49,637 nucleotides of DNA from Anabaena azotica FACHB-119 (GTDB taxonomy: Bacteria; Cyanobacteriota; Cyanobacteriia; Cyanobacteriales; Nostocaceae), in NCBI RefSeq assembly GCF_014697625.1, contig NZ_JACJSG010000055.1, positions 1-49,637 on the forward strand. The letters are read 5' to 3'. A program made the position numbers and the translations under genes. Positions 18,365-24,514 of this stretch are shown here, in pieces. Numbering within the stretch: the stretch's first letter is position 1; every line of letters begins with the position of its first letter. The notes below the pieces were generated by a model. It was given only the letters and a program-made list of their open reading frames with translations, did not search any database and was not told the origin of the DNA.

Positions 18365-18661
18365 TCATTTTTCACGTCGAAGCTTCGACAATGGTGTGGG
18401 TGCAAAACTTAAATCCCGTTCAATGCCCAAGCCGAAACGGTTGCGAACCTCTTGCAATTCGCTCAAACTAAAGTAGCCCAACTCTTCTTCCTGCCCTTGC
18501 ACCAATCCAAAGAATGTATCCTCACCGTCGAACTCGGTGGCATACCAAGTCATGTCACTGCTGGGCATGAAGAATTTGACATATGCGATCGCGTCTGAAC
18601 AATGTTCCTGCGCGTACAATGCAGGCAATTGTTCGCGGATGGATGCGGTTAATAGTTGCAT
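18365..18661 (-). CDS. DUF2958 family protein, 98 aa
   Basis: It matches the DUF2958 pattern throughout: MQLLTASIREQLPALYAQE, VKFFMP, TWYATEFDGEDTFFGLVQG, EELGYFSLSEL and a final IERDLSFAP. This family is found mainly on plasmids and integrative elements; its function is unknown. AAAGGA precedes the ATG. It lies about 110 bases upstream of the methyltransferase-helicase on the same strand, and the two may be cotranscribed. Confidence 0.85.
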   Translation of the reverse strand: MQLLTASIREQLPALYAQEHCSDAIAYVKFFMPSSDMTWYATEFDGEDTFFGLVQGQEEELGYFSLSELQEVRNRFGLGIERDLSFAPTPLSKLRREK

Positions 18662-18734
18662 AAAAAATCCTTTGTGTTAAAGTGAATTGAGCTAGAACCT
18701 GTTGTGGAGAGAAAGTTCTAGCTAGCTTGCGGGG

Positions 18735-19001
18735 CTATATTCCCAAAATCGCCCGATAGAAGAACTCGACCTGTTCTTTTAGATACTCAAAAGTAGACCT
18801 AGCACGAACATTAAGACACTTCTGAGTACCTTCGTAGAAAGTGAGTACTAACTGCTCCCCCTCAATTTCCCAGTCAACCAAAAATCTCAAATCCTGGGCT
18901 AATTCCAGGTACAGGCGAGTATCTTCGGGAATTTCGTGTCGGTGCATTTGGAATAGCAAATGTATCCCAATCGACATAGCCATCTTTGAAGTGATATTCA
19001 T
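18735..19001 (-). CDS. Hypothetical protein, 88 aa
   Basis: The start at 19001 (MNITSKMAMSIGIHLL) is fixed by GGAG 6 bases upstream. Five codons further out lies another ATG without a ribosome site. It has an N-terminal helix of moderate hydrophobicity, then mixed alpha/beta sequence (FLVDWEIEGEQLVLTFYEGT). No family is recognised. It shares its GGAGTTAAYCATG start region with the next gene upstream, which suggests common control or a shared origin of the leader. Confidence 0.6.
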   Translation of the reverse strand: MNITSKMAMSIGIHLLFQMHRHEIPEDTRLYLELAQDLRFLVDWEIEGEQLVLTFYEGTQKCLNVRARSTFEYLKEQVEFFYRAILGI

Positions 19002-19087
19002 GGTTAACTCCATTAATTAGTGTTAGTTGGGAAAGGCGATCGCTCCTGTGAAGCGAGGTCGGGGCGATCGCTCATAAATTCTTGGGA

Positions 19088-19531
19088 CTAAGCAGTAAGA
19101 GTGCGTGTTTTGGTGGACTGGCGCTTGGGAGTAGAGGCGGATTTAGGGGATTTAGGAGATTTAGGAGATTTAGAGGACGATTTCGCTCTCTTCCGCTTGG
19201 GTTTGCTCGGCTGTACTTTGGCTGGTGGCAACAACCTTAATGTGGGGAATGGGACGATGACTGATTGTGCGCTAACTGTATTTACTGGCGCTGGCTCTAA
19301 CCAGGGATCAGGTATCTCCTCAAACTGTGGTGCGGACGCGGGAGATAGTTGTGGGATTTCCTGCTGTGGGTTGGGCTGTGGTGCTGTGGCTGGTTCGATC
19401 ACTGGTGGTTGCCAGGAAGCCGGGGGCATCGGTACACCCCAAAGTCTATCGGCAAAGTCAAACAGCATCAACGATACGAAACCCATAACGATTACTTGAA
19501 TGGCGATATTAAGGATATTTTGAATGTCCAT
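19088..19531 (-). CDS. Membrane-anchored Pro-rich protein with basic tail, 147 aa
   Basis: The start at 19531 (MDIQNILNIAIQVIV) has GGAG 6 bases upstream. Residues 5-28 form one hydrophobic membrane segment. A long Pro/Gln/Glu-rich linker follows, and the last 40 residues are Lys/Ser-rich and include a KSP triplet repeated in tandem, encoded by repeated 9-base units at about 19143-19172. The likely topology is a single anchor with a cytoplasmic or surface basic tail that could bind nucleic acid. No family is recognised. Confidence 0.6.
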   Translation of the reverse strand: MDIQNILNIAIQVIVMGFVSLMLFDFADRLWGVPMPPASWQPPVIEPATAPQPNPQQEIPQLSPASAPQFEEIPDPWLEPAPVNTVSAQSVIVPFPTLRLLPPAKVQPSKPKRKRAKSSSKSPKSPKSPKSASTPKRQSTKTRTLTA

Positions 19532-19572
19532 GATTAACTCCAAAGGTGGTTGAATGTGGTGAGGCGTTGCAA

Positions 19573-19600
19573 CTCTCATCATGTTTTGGCGCAGCCTTTT
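19573..19600 (-). repeat. GGCTAYGCC leader motif, copy 4 (variant)
   Basis: Minus strand AAAGGCTGCGCCAAAAC, then TGATGAGAG. It is 57 bases before the 147-aa gene. The stem bases are kept and only the loop changes (TGC). Core at 19588-19596. Confidence 0.5.
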
Positions 19601-19653
19601 TTATCTGGGAGCGTAAAGTGCGTATGTTGGGAGAGTGAAGCGTTGCACTGTTA

Positions 19654-19680
19654 CCTCATATTGCTTTGGCATAGCCGTTT
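19654..19680 (-). repeat. GGCTAYGCC leader motif, copy 5
   Basis: Minus strand AACGGCTATGCCAAAGC, then ATATGAGG. It is a second copy 80 bases above copy 4. Core at 19668-19676. Confidence 0.5.
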
Positions 19681-19690
19681 TCATTTGTGG

Positions 19691-19766
19691 CGATCAGCGT
19701 TCGCGGAGCGTCCCGTAGGGAAGCTATGCGCGGAACGCCATCGCGTGAATATTCAACTCACGCGAT
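19691..19766. repeat. Cyanobacterial interspersed palindromic repeat
   Basis: It contains GTTCGCGGAGCGTCCCGTAG and a related inverted arm ending GCGGAACGCC, a repeat type common in Nostoc genomes. A perfect stem, ATCGCGTGA/TCACGCGAT, follows at 19740-19766, running into a HIP1 site. Confidence 0.6.
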
Positions 19767-19787
19767 CGCCTGCTCTGACAAAGCCCC

Positions 19788-20030
19788 CTAAAAAGGTATG
19801 TATGTTTTTTCTTCCTCATCACGTAGAGAAGATGGGGATAAACTATTGACCAAATCGTAATTAGCATCATGCCAGCAGCCATCACTGAGGCTATTTTCAA
19901 ACCATCCTTGCAACTGGTTCATCAGTTCGGGATGACTTAAAACTACAGTCTTTTGTTCATCAGTCCACTCTCTTTGACTGCCGTCACAAACAGCAACAAA
20001 GATGGAATCATAAATTTGTCTTGTAATCAT
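19788..20030 (-). CDS. Small acidic hypothetical protein, 80 aa
   Basis: It is acidic and soluble: MITRQIYDSIFVAVCDGSQREWTDEQK ... WHDANYDLVNSL ... YIPF. It has the same plan as the 96-aa protein at 5220-5510, and both have a leader motif 37-45 bases upstream, which suggests that gene and leader moved together. The ribosome site is weak. Function unknown. Confidence 0.6.
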   Translation of the reverse strand: MITRQIYDSIFVAVCDGSQREWTDEQKTVVLSHPELMNQLQGWFENSLSDGCWHDANYDLVNSLSPSSLRDEEEKTYIPF

Positions 20031-20050
20031 AATGAGATTTTCCCGTTAGC

Positions 20051-20078
20051 TTTTCACTCTCGCTTTGGCATAGCCGTT
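20051..20078 (-). repeat. GGCTAYGCC leader motif, copy 6
   Basis: Minus strand AACGGCTATGCCAAAGC, then AGAGTGAAAA. 37 bases before the 80-aa gene. Core at 20067-20075. Confidence 0.55.
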
Positions 20079-20133
20079 GAAATCTCGTTACTAAAAGCTA
20101 AGATCCAAAAAAGTAAATCAATTGAAACCAGCA

Positions 20134-20385
20134 ATGCCCAGCAAATTAATCGAAGTCAGAGAGTACACTGTCCGAGCGCACAAACGCACGATTCACACCC
20201 GCACATTCAACTTCGTGTGTAAGCAATGCGAACAAATGACCAGCCGCGAAACGTTTGGGCCACGTCCTCTGTATTGTGAAATCTGCCGTCCGCCCCAGGC
20301 TCCGAAGAAGTCTGCCGCCGCGCCTGCAAAGAAGGCCAAGCCCAGGGCTAGGGTTTACAAGAGCGATGTGGACTTTCCTAAATAG
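20134..20385 (+). CDS. Small zinc-ribbon protein, 83 aa
   Basis: Starting at ATG 20134, two CxxC pairs (C29-x-x-C32 and C48-x-x-C51) enclose a short loop (MTSRETFGPRP), a zinc ribbon. The C-terminal 30 residues are Ala/Lys/Pro-rich and very basic, as in nucleic-acid binding tails. A TTG 12 bases upstream is an alternative start. No family name can be given; DNA or RNA binding is inferred from composition only. Confidence 0.6.
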   Translation: MPSKLIEVREYTVRAHKRTIHTRTFNFVCKQCEQMTSRETFGPRPLYCEICRPPQAPKKSAAAPAKKAKPRARVYKSDVDFPK

Positions 20386-20408
20386 TTGTGGTGCGATCGC
20401 ATCAACAA

Positions 20409-20439
20409 AATGCTTCTGAGCAATTGAGTCAGAAGCATT
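20409..20439. terminator. Bidirectional terminator hairpin
   Basis: AATGCTTCTGA and TCAGAAGCATT form a perfect 11-bp stem between convergent genes. A related hairpin lies at 40464-40488. A second stem, AGAACAATT/AATTGTTCT, follows at 20479-20508. Confidence 0.65.
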
Positions 20440-20538
20440 GAGTGTGTTTGACTTTGATTGAGCGATTTTCCAGTTTATAGAACAATTGTACTATTAAATA
20501 ATTGTTCTGTTAAGTATCAAATCAAATGTGATGGGCGC

Positions 20539-21333
20539 TTATTCAAATTTCCAGCCATCAAATAAGTTAGGCTGATCTACGCCGTATTGACGTTGCACTA
20601 AGCGCCGCAGTTCTGCTACTGAATTTGCCGACTTCATCAGCACCAAAACAGAAGTAATATGTGGGGTTAATCTTTGTTTTGTTTCCTCATTGAGCAGTTG
20701 ATGTATTTTGTACTTTCTACGTCCATTGGTGAGTACAGGATTAACCAGATCAAGCTTGACTTTTTCCTCTGGAGTCATCCACTGATAAATAAATTCCCAG
20801 TAATACTTTCCGTTTTTGATGTGCTTTTTGTGCAGCTTGCTTAAGCGTGCGAGGTTTTCCTCAAACTCTACTTCAAACATTTTTGTCCAAGGCTGGGGGG
20901 TTTCCAGAATGCGACTAAGTTCTTGCCTTTGCTGACGTGATGATTGATATTGCTGTGGTAGCCATCCTGTTTTGGCTTGAATAAAACTGTTGATACCAAT
21001 TGCACCAATTGCATCTAAAGCTCTAGAGGCTTGGAGTCTACCTTTGCGCTCATAGTATCGTAATATGCCCCAGCAAACTAGGGCTTTAACTGGCGTGGTT
21101 TCTCCTCCCTTAACAGTGGTGCTATCGGTCAGGTACAAGTCGCTTCCTACAAGGTTTTGAAGCCAAAGTGGGGCTTTATTTTCGGTCAGGTTTTTCAAGA
21201 GATTTTGCACGGTACTCAGCCGCACCCCACACAGACGAGACAATCCCCTTTGGCTCATTCCTGATTCCCCAGTGCTGGCGATGGTGAAATATTCTACGCC
21301 GTCAATTTCTTGACGCAAGATATCTGAAGACAT
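20539..21333 (-). CDS. P63C-domain-like protein, 264 aa
   Basis: The N-terminal part (GESGMSQRGLSRLCGVRLSTV) reads like a helix-turn-helix. The C-terminal part, from PWTKMFEVEFEENLARL through YQWMTPEEKVKLDLVNP, GRRKYKIHQLL and LTPHITSVLVLMK to RRLVQRQYG, follows the P63C domain seen in phage and plasmid proteins related to antirepressors. The gene is convergent with the zinc-ribbon gene and divergent from the ribbon-helix-helix gene. A plasmid regulator is likely but the target is unknown. There is no strong ribosome site. Confidence 0.65.
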   Translation of the reverse strand: MSSDILRQEIDGVEYFTIASTGESGMSQRGLSRLCGVRLSTVQNLLKNLTENKAPLWLQNLVGSDLYLTDSTTVKGGETTPVKALVCWGILRYYERKGRLQASRALDAIGAIGINSFIQAKTGWLPQQYQSSRQQRQELSRILETPQPWTKMFEVEFEENLARLSKLHKKHIKNGKYYWEFIYQWMTPEEKVKLDLVNPVLTNGRRKYKIHQLLNEETKQRLTPHITSVLVLMKSANSVAELRRLVQRQYGVDQPNLFDGWKFE

Positions 21334-21554
21334 ATTTGTTTGTCCTGAAAAGAGCGTGATTGTGTGTAGTCAGATTTTTGGAAGGCCCCAACGGATACCA
21401 AAGCAGTTGTCCGTTGTTTAGCTCCTCGCTCCAGGCATCAAACGCCGCTTCTACCTTTTGTTCTGCTGCATGGGTGCAACTGGGTATTGAGCAGTACTAT
21501 AAATTGGTGCTAAAGTTTTAATAATCATCATTTCCTTTCTGGTTTTGGTGGAGA

Positions 21555-21594
21555 GGCGATCGCGTAGTCTCGCAAACAGGGCGATCGCCTTTTT
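21555..21594 (+). terminator. HIP1-based hairpin with T run
   Basis: GGCGATCGC and GCGATCGCC pair across 17 bases and are followed directly by CTTTTT-type T residues. It could end an upstream transcript or act as an attenuator. Confidence 0.45.
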
Positions 21595-21628
21595 GATTAG
21601 TTTTGGTAAGTAATATCTCTCACTACCA

Positions 21629-21786
21629 CTAGATATATACTAGCACTCTGTCTAGTAAGTGTCTAGTAAATATGTCTAGTGTTTGATGAGTTTTTCTGAT
21701 CAAGGCTCTCTCTAACAGGACATTCGGCTTATATATAGTCTTCAATAGTTGACTAGTGCTAGTATGATGTCTAGTTAAGAAGCTAG
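21629..21786. promoter_or_regulatory. CTAG-repeat operator array
   Basis: Nine CTAG cores lie in 158 bp, starting at 21629, 21640, 21652, 21663, 21676, 21753, 21759, 21771 and 21783. The fuller consensus is TGTCTAGTAA. Within clusters the spacing is mostly 11-13 bases, about one helical turn, as in operators of ribbon-helix-helix proteins. The last copy ends 5 bases before the start codon of such a protein, so an autoregulatory operator or a plasmid centromere is likely. Confidence 0.6.
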
Positions 21787-21790
21787 TAAT

Positions 21791-22060
21791 ATGAGTGATA
21801 AAGAAAGACTCCAGTTAAATCTTCGACTAGATGGACATCGAGAATTGTATGAAGCAGTCAAAGCAGAGGCAGCCAAGCAAAATACCAGTGTCAACAGTTT
21901 TGTGATCAACGCCCTCCAAACTGCTGTAGGTTGGCAGCAGGAACAACCTCACCAACAAGTATCTCTTTCCTTAGAGGTAATTTTAGAAGCGGTAGAAAAT
22001 AGGTTAGATGAGATACTAGACAAAAAATTAGAACAACGATTGGGGGAATTAATAGCCTGA
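21791..22060 (+). CDS. Ribbon-helix-helix (Arc/CopG-type) DNA-binding protein, 89 aa
   Basis: Residues 6-45 fit the fold: strand LQLNLRLD, helix ELYEAVKAEAAKQ, turn NTS, helix VNSFVINALQTAV. The C-terminal half has a heptad-like helix (VILEAVENRLDEILDKKLEQRL) for oligomer formation. Such proteins bind as dimers along short repeated sites. The nine CTAG repeats immediately upstream are the obvious candidates. The frame continues for 42 sense-looking codons after the TGA stop. It is probably a plasmid copy, partition or transcription regulator. Confidence 0.75.
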   Translation: MSDKERLQLNLRLDGHRELYEAVKAEAAKQNTSVNSFVINALQTAVGWQQEQPHQQVSLSLEVILEAVENRLDEILDKKLEQRLGELIA

Positions 22061-22186
22061 GAGAGAAAGGTTGAACCTCTCAGGCTAGCATTACAGCTAA
22101 ATTATCAAATCATCCGCGATCGCGCTCTTGCCAAACTCGGAGTAGATCAACTATCTCCCCAATCCCAGGCGATTAATGCTTTATAA
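22061..22186 (+). other. In-frame coding-like extension after TGA
   Basis: Directly after the stop of the ribbon-helix-helix gene the same frame stays open for 41 codons to TAA at 22184. It reads plausible protein (LNYQIIRDRALAKLGVDQL, then SPQSQAINAL). It may be a remnant of a longer gene, a fossil of another gene, or a readthrough tail. No separate start is seen. Confidence 0.3.
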
Positions 22187-22231
22187 TCTGTTATTTTCAG
22201 AATAGTGAGGCTAAAGTTACAGAAATAGAGA

Positions 22232-23617
22232 ATGCCATTAAAGACTCCGCCGCAAAACTACCTCTCCACACTCTTAGCATTACGAGACTATTACGCACCG
22301 CTTGTGGAACAGTATGAAAAGTTATATACACAAGCTAAAGATAACCTCAATCATGTAGAAGCGTTATTAGCAAACTGGCCTGCAAGGTCAAGCGAACAGA
22401 CCAATCGCTCCCCATCAGAGCAAGTGGCTGTTGCGGTCACTGCTGCTCCCCAAGGAAAAGACTCTTCAAATGGCAGCCAGAAGAATTTAGAAACTGAGAC
22501 TAACTTAGGCCAAAACGTACAAACAGAGCATGTATCCCAAGCTGAGGAACAAACTAATGTCCAGCTAGAGATTCCACAGCCAGATGTTATTGCTGTGGAA
22601 TCTCTATCCTTAGACAATAGCAATACTATTAGTGAAGTTGAAACAGTCTCGGTAGAATCCAACCCCACTCAAGAAGATTTATCTTTAGCTCCTGGGGATG
22701 ACACAGGGCAAACACCAGCAGAGCAAGAAGAATATTTTGATGAACAACTGCCAGTCACAGACATCAAGCAGACCGATTTATCATCTGTCAGCCAAGAAAA
22801 TAACGATCCAGCTAGCGTTGAATCTACAACTGTTGCCCCCGACTTGACATCAGACAACGGCGGCAACAACGCCGAAACTGAGGATGGTTCGGAGAATACC
22901 GCCACAGGCAACTTAGAAACCAACAGTTCATCAACAGCCACCCAAAACGAACGTCAACAGCCACAAACAACATCTAGCCAACAAAAGAACGCACAGCAAA
23001 CTGAGAACGAACCGCGTTCTTTGGGGGAAATTCCCATGCGAGATGAATACAAGGGACTTAGCCGCATAGAAGCAGTACAAAAGTTATTACAAAAACGTCC
23101 AGGCAGTATATGTCATGTGGATTTTGTGTTACGTGCGCTTTATGATGAGTTAGAGCCAGATGTTATAAAAATAGTTAGAGGTAGAGTTCAATCAACACTA
23201 ACTCAGGGGAAAAATAGCGGTCTATGGTTTTTGGTTCCAGGGAAGCCGGGTTATTACACCATAGATTTAGAATCGCTAAAATCGAACCAGAAAAGTAGTT
23301 CTTCCCAACTTGAAAATAATAGAAAACCTTCTCCCCAGTCTAAAGCTAATGCTGCGCCGATGAAGGAAGAATTTGAGGGCAAGTTTTTAATTGATGCGCT
23401 GGCTAGTTTATTGCAACAAAATCCCGGAAAAGTGTTCAATCCTACTCAAGTGATGGAAGCACTATATGGACAGGTAGAACCAGAAAAATATCAAGAGGCC
23501 AAAACTAGTGTAATGAATGAATTATCACGGGGTCATCGCACAGGACGATTCTCCAGAGTGCCGGGAGAAAAAGGTGTTTATACTTGGGATGTTACGTTAC
23601 TTAACTCACAGAGTTAG
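22232..23617 (+). CDS. Protein with disordered middle and two C-terminal winged-helix-like repeats, 461 aa
   Basis: Residues 10-50 form a coiled coil (LRDYYAPLVEQYEKLYTQA). Residues 55-260 are acidic, Gln/Thr/Ser-rich and surely disordered. Two copies of an ~80-residue domain follow, at 269-350 and 377-455, each starting M(R/K)(D/E)E(Y/F)xG, with a helical LLQxxPG core and ending (V/R)VPG(K/E)xGxY. This resembles HARE-HTH-like winged helices, but that is by eye only. A 3' copy of the second domain lies at 40294-40420. DNA binding is inferred. Confidence 0.65.
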   Translation: MPLKTPPQNYLSTLLALRDYYAPLVEQYEKLYTQAKDNLNHVEALLANWPARSSEQTNRSPSEQVAVAVTAAPQGKDSSNGSQKNLETETNLGQNVQTEHVSQAEEQTNVQLEIPQPDVIAVESLSLDNSNTISEVETVSVESNPTQEDLSLAPGDDTGQTPAEQEEYFDEQLPVTDIKQTDLSSVSQENNDPASVESTTVAPDLTSDNGGNNAETEDGSENTATGNLETNSSSTATQNERQQPQTTSSQQKNAQQTENEPRSLGEIPMRDEYKGLSRIEAVQKLLQKRPGSICHVDFVLRALYDELEPDVIKIVRGRVQSTLTQGKNSGLWFLVPGKPGYYTIDLESLKSNQKSSSSQLENNRKPSPQSKANAAPMKEEFEGKFLIDALASLLQQNPGKVFNPTQVMEALYGQVEPEKYQEAKTSVMNELSRGHRTGRFSRVPGEKGVYTWDVTLLNSQS

Positions 23618-23717
23618 TTGAGAAATATATATTGCGGCGAGATTTATTTGTAGACAGAAGTCAGCATATTACATAAAATTACATCTTGTGGTTAATATGT
23701 GATTCAAGGCAGGTAAG

Positions 23718-23950
23718 TCGTGCTGGGGTTGCAAAACGCACTACCCAAAGCCAGGGTTGTCTATGTCCCCGCGACTGGTGCGACCAAAGTATCAAACCTT
23801 TCTTATGCCAATCGCTTAGGGTTGTGGCAAACAGGGGATTTCCCGTTTACCTCCCGTGAGGATTTCGTAGAATCTATCGAAGTCGGTGGTATTGCGGCGA
23901 TGGAAGTGGTAGCCAGGGATTTAAAAGCGTTGGAGGGGACAAAATGTTAG
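23718..23950 (+). pseudogene. Internal fragment of the methyltransferase-helicase gene
   Basis: From GLQNALPKARVVYV through SYANRLGLWQTGDFPF to VVARDLKAL the translation is nearly identical to the intact gene just past its DECH motif, but lies on the opposite strand and has neither the domains before nor those after. It ends at an unrelated stop. It is the second partial copy of this gene in the window. Confidence 0.8.
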
Positions 23951-24002
23951 GCTTTCAATATATAGTTGAAGCACGAAAGTCTTGACTTTACTAAGTTTCA
24001 CG

Positions 24003-24341
24003 CTATAAATCTTCATCAAAGTTATAGTTCAAGCTATTATCTTCTTCATCAAAGTTATAGTTCAAGCTATTATCTTCTTCATCAAAGTTATAGTTCAAGC
24101 TATTATCTTTGCTATCTATAATGTAATAACAATCATCTGTCTTACCGTGTTTGGCAGGACAGTTTGCATCCCAATTACCATGAATCCAAGGTACTTTATG
24201 AAAAAAAACTTTACACCCATGTAAACATTGAAAGTACCAAGCGTAAGCACCACAAATTTTACAATGAGTCTCAAAAAACTTTTCTCGACACTCTTCTCCA
24301 TGAGTTGCTCCTCGACTGTCTCTCCAGTTATAACCATTCAT
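24003..24341 (-). CDS. Cys/His-rich protein with C-terminal 11-residue repeats, 112 aa
   Basis: Residues 18-70 contain C, H and further CxxC, CLHGC, H and C positions (CREKFF-ETHCKICG ... FQCLHGCKVFFH ... NCPAKH), which suggests one or two zinc sites. The tail repeats NSLNYNFDEED three times from perfect 33-base units. There is no ribosome site. It lies 173 bases downstream of the OLD-like ATPase gene on the same strand and may be cotranscribed with it. No family is recognised. Confidence 0.55.
   Translation of the reverse strand: MNGYNWRDSRGATHGEECREKFFETHCKICGAYAWYFQCLHGCKVFFHKVPWIHGNWDANCPAKHGKTDDCYYIIDSKDNSLNYNFDEEDNSLNYNFDEEDNSLNYNFDEDL
24012..24110. repeat. Three 33-bp perfect direct repeats (coding)
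   Basis: Units at 24012-24044, 24045-24077 and 24078-24110 differ only at the last base. They keep the reading frame and encode an acidic 11-residue unit, so this is a recent tandem expansion, not CRISPR. Confidence 0.85.
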
Positions 24342-24514
24342 GCTTTTAAATTGGTTTTAATAACTATAAAAATTATCAACTAATCTTTCGTACAATATTT
24401 TTAAGTCTGAATCTGAAAAATGAATTAAAATTTAATTACTTATCCTTATCACCTTTTTTGACTGGATTATTTTAAATTATTTAACTTTTTCATTACTAAT
24501 AATTGTAGAGTGGA

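Larger units (their letters stand above)
21334..21790. other. Divergent regulatory spacer
   Basis: It lies between the P63C gene and the ribbon-helix-helix gene. The minus strand at 21302-21473 has an open frame without a start (AEQKVEAAFDAWSEEL...GQLLWYPLG) that looks coding, and a 26-codon ORF with a ribosome site (MMIIKTLAPIYSTAQ) runs into it in another frame, perhaps a frameshifted small gene. The right half holds the CTAG repeats listed separately. Confidence 0.4.

Noticed and set aside
24012..24110. Regular 33-bp repeats as a CRISPR array
   Set aside because: The repeats are contiguous, with no spacers, and encode a protein repeat in frame.
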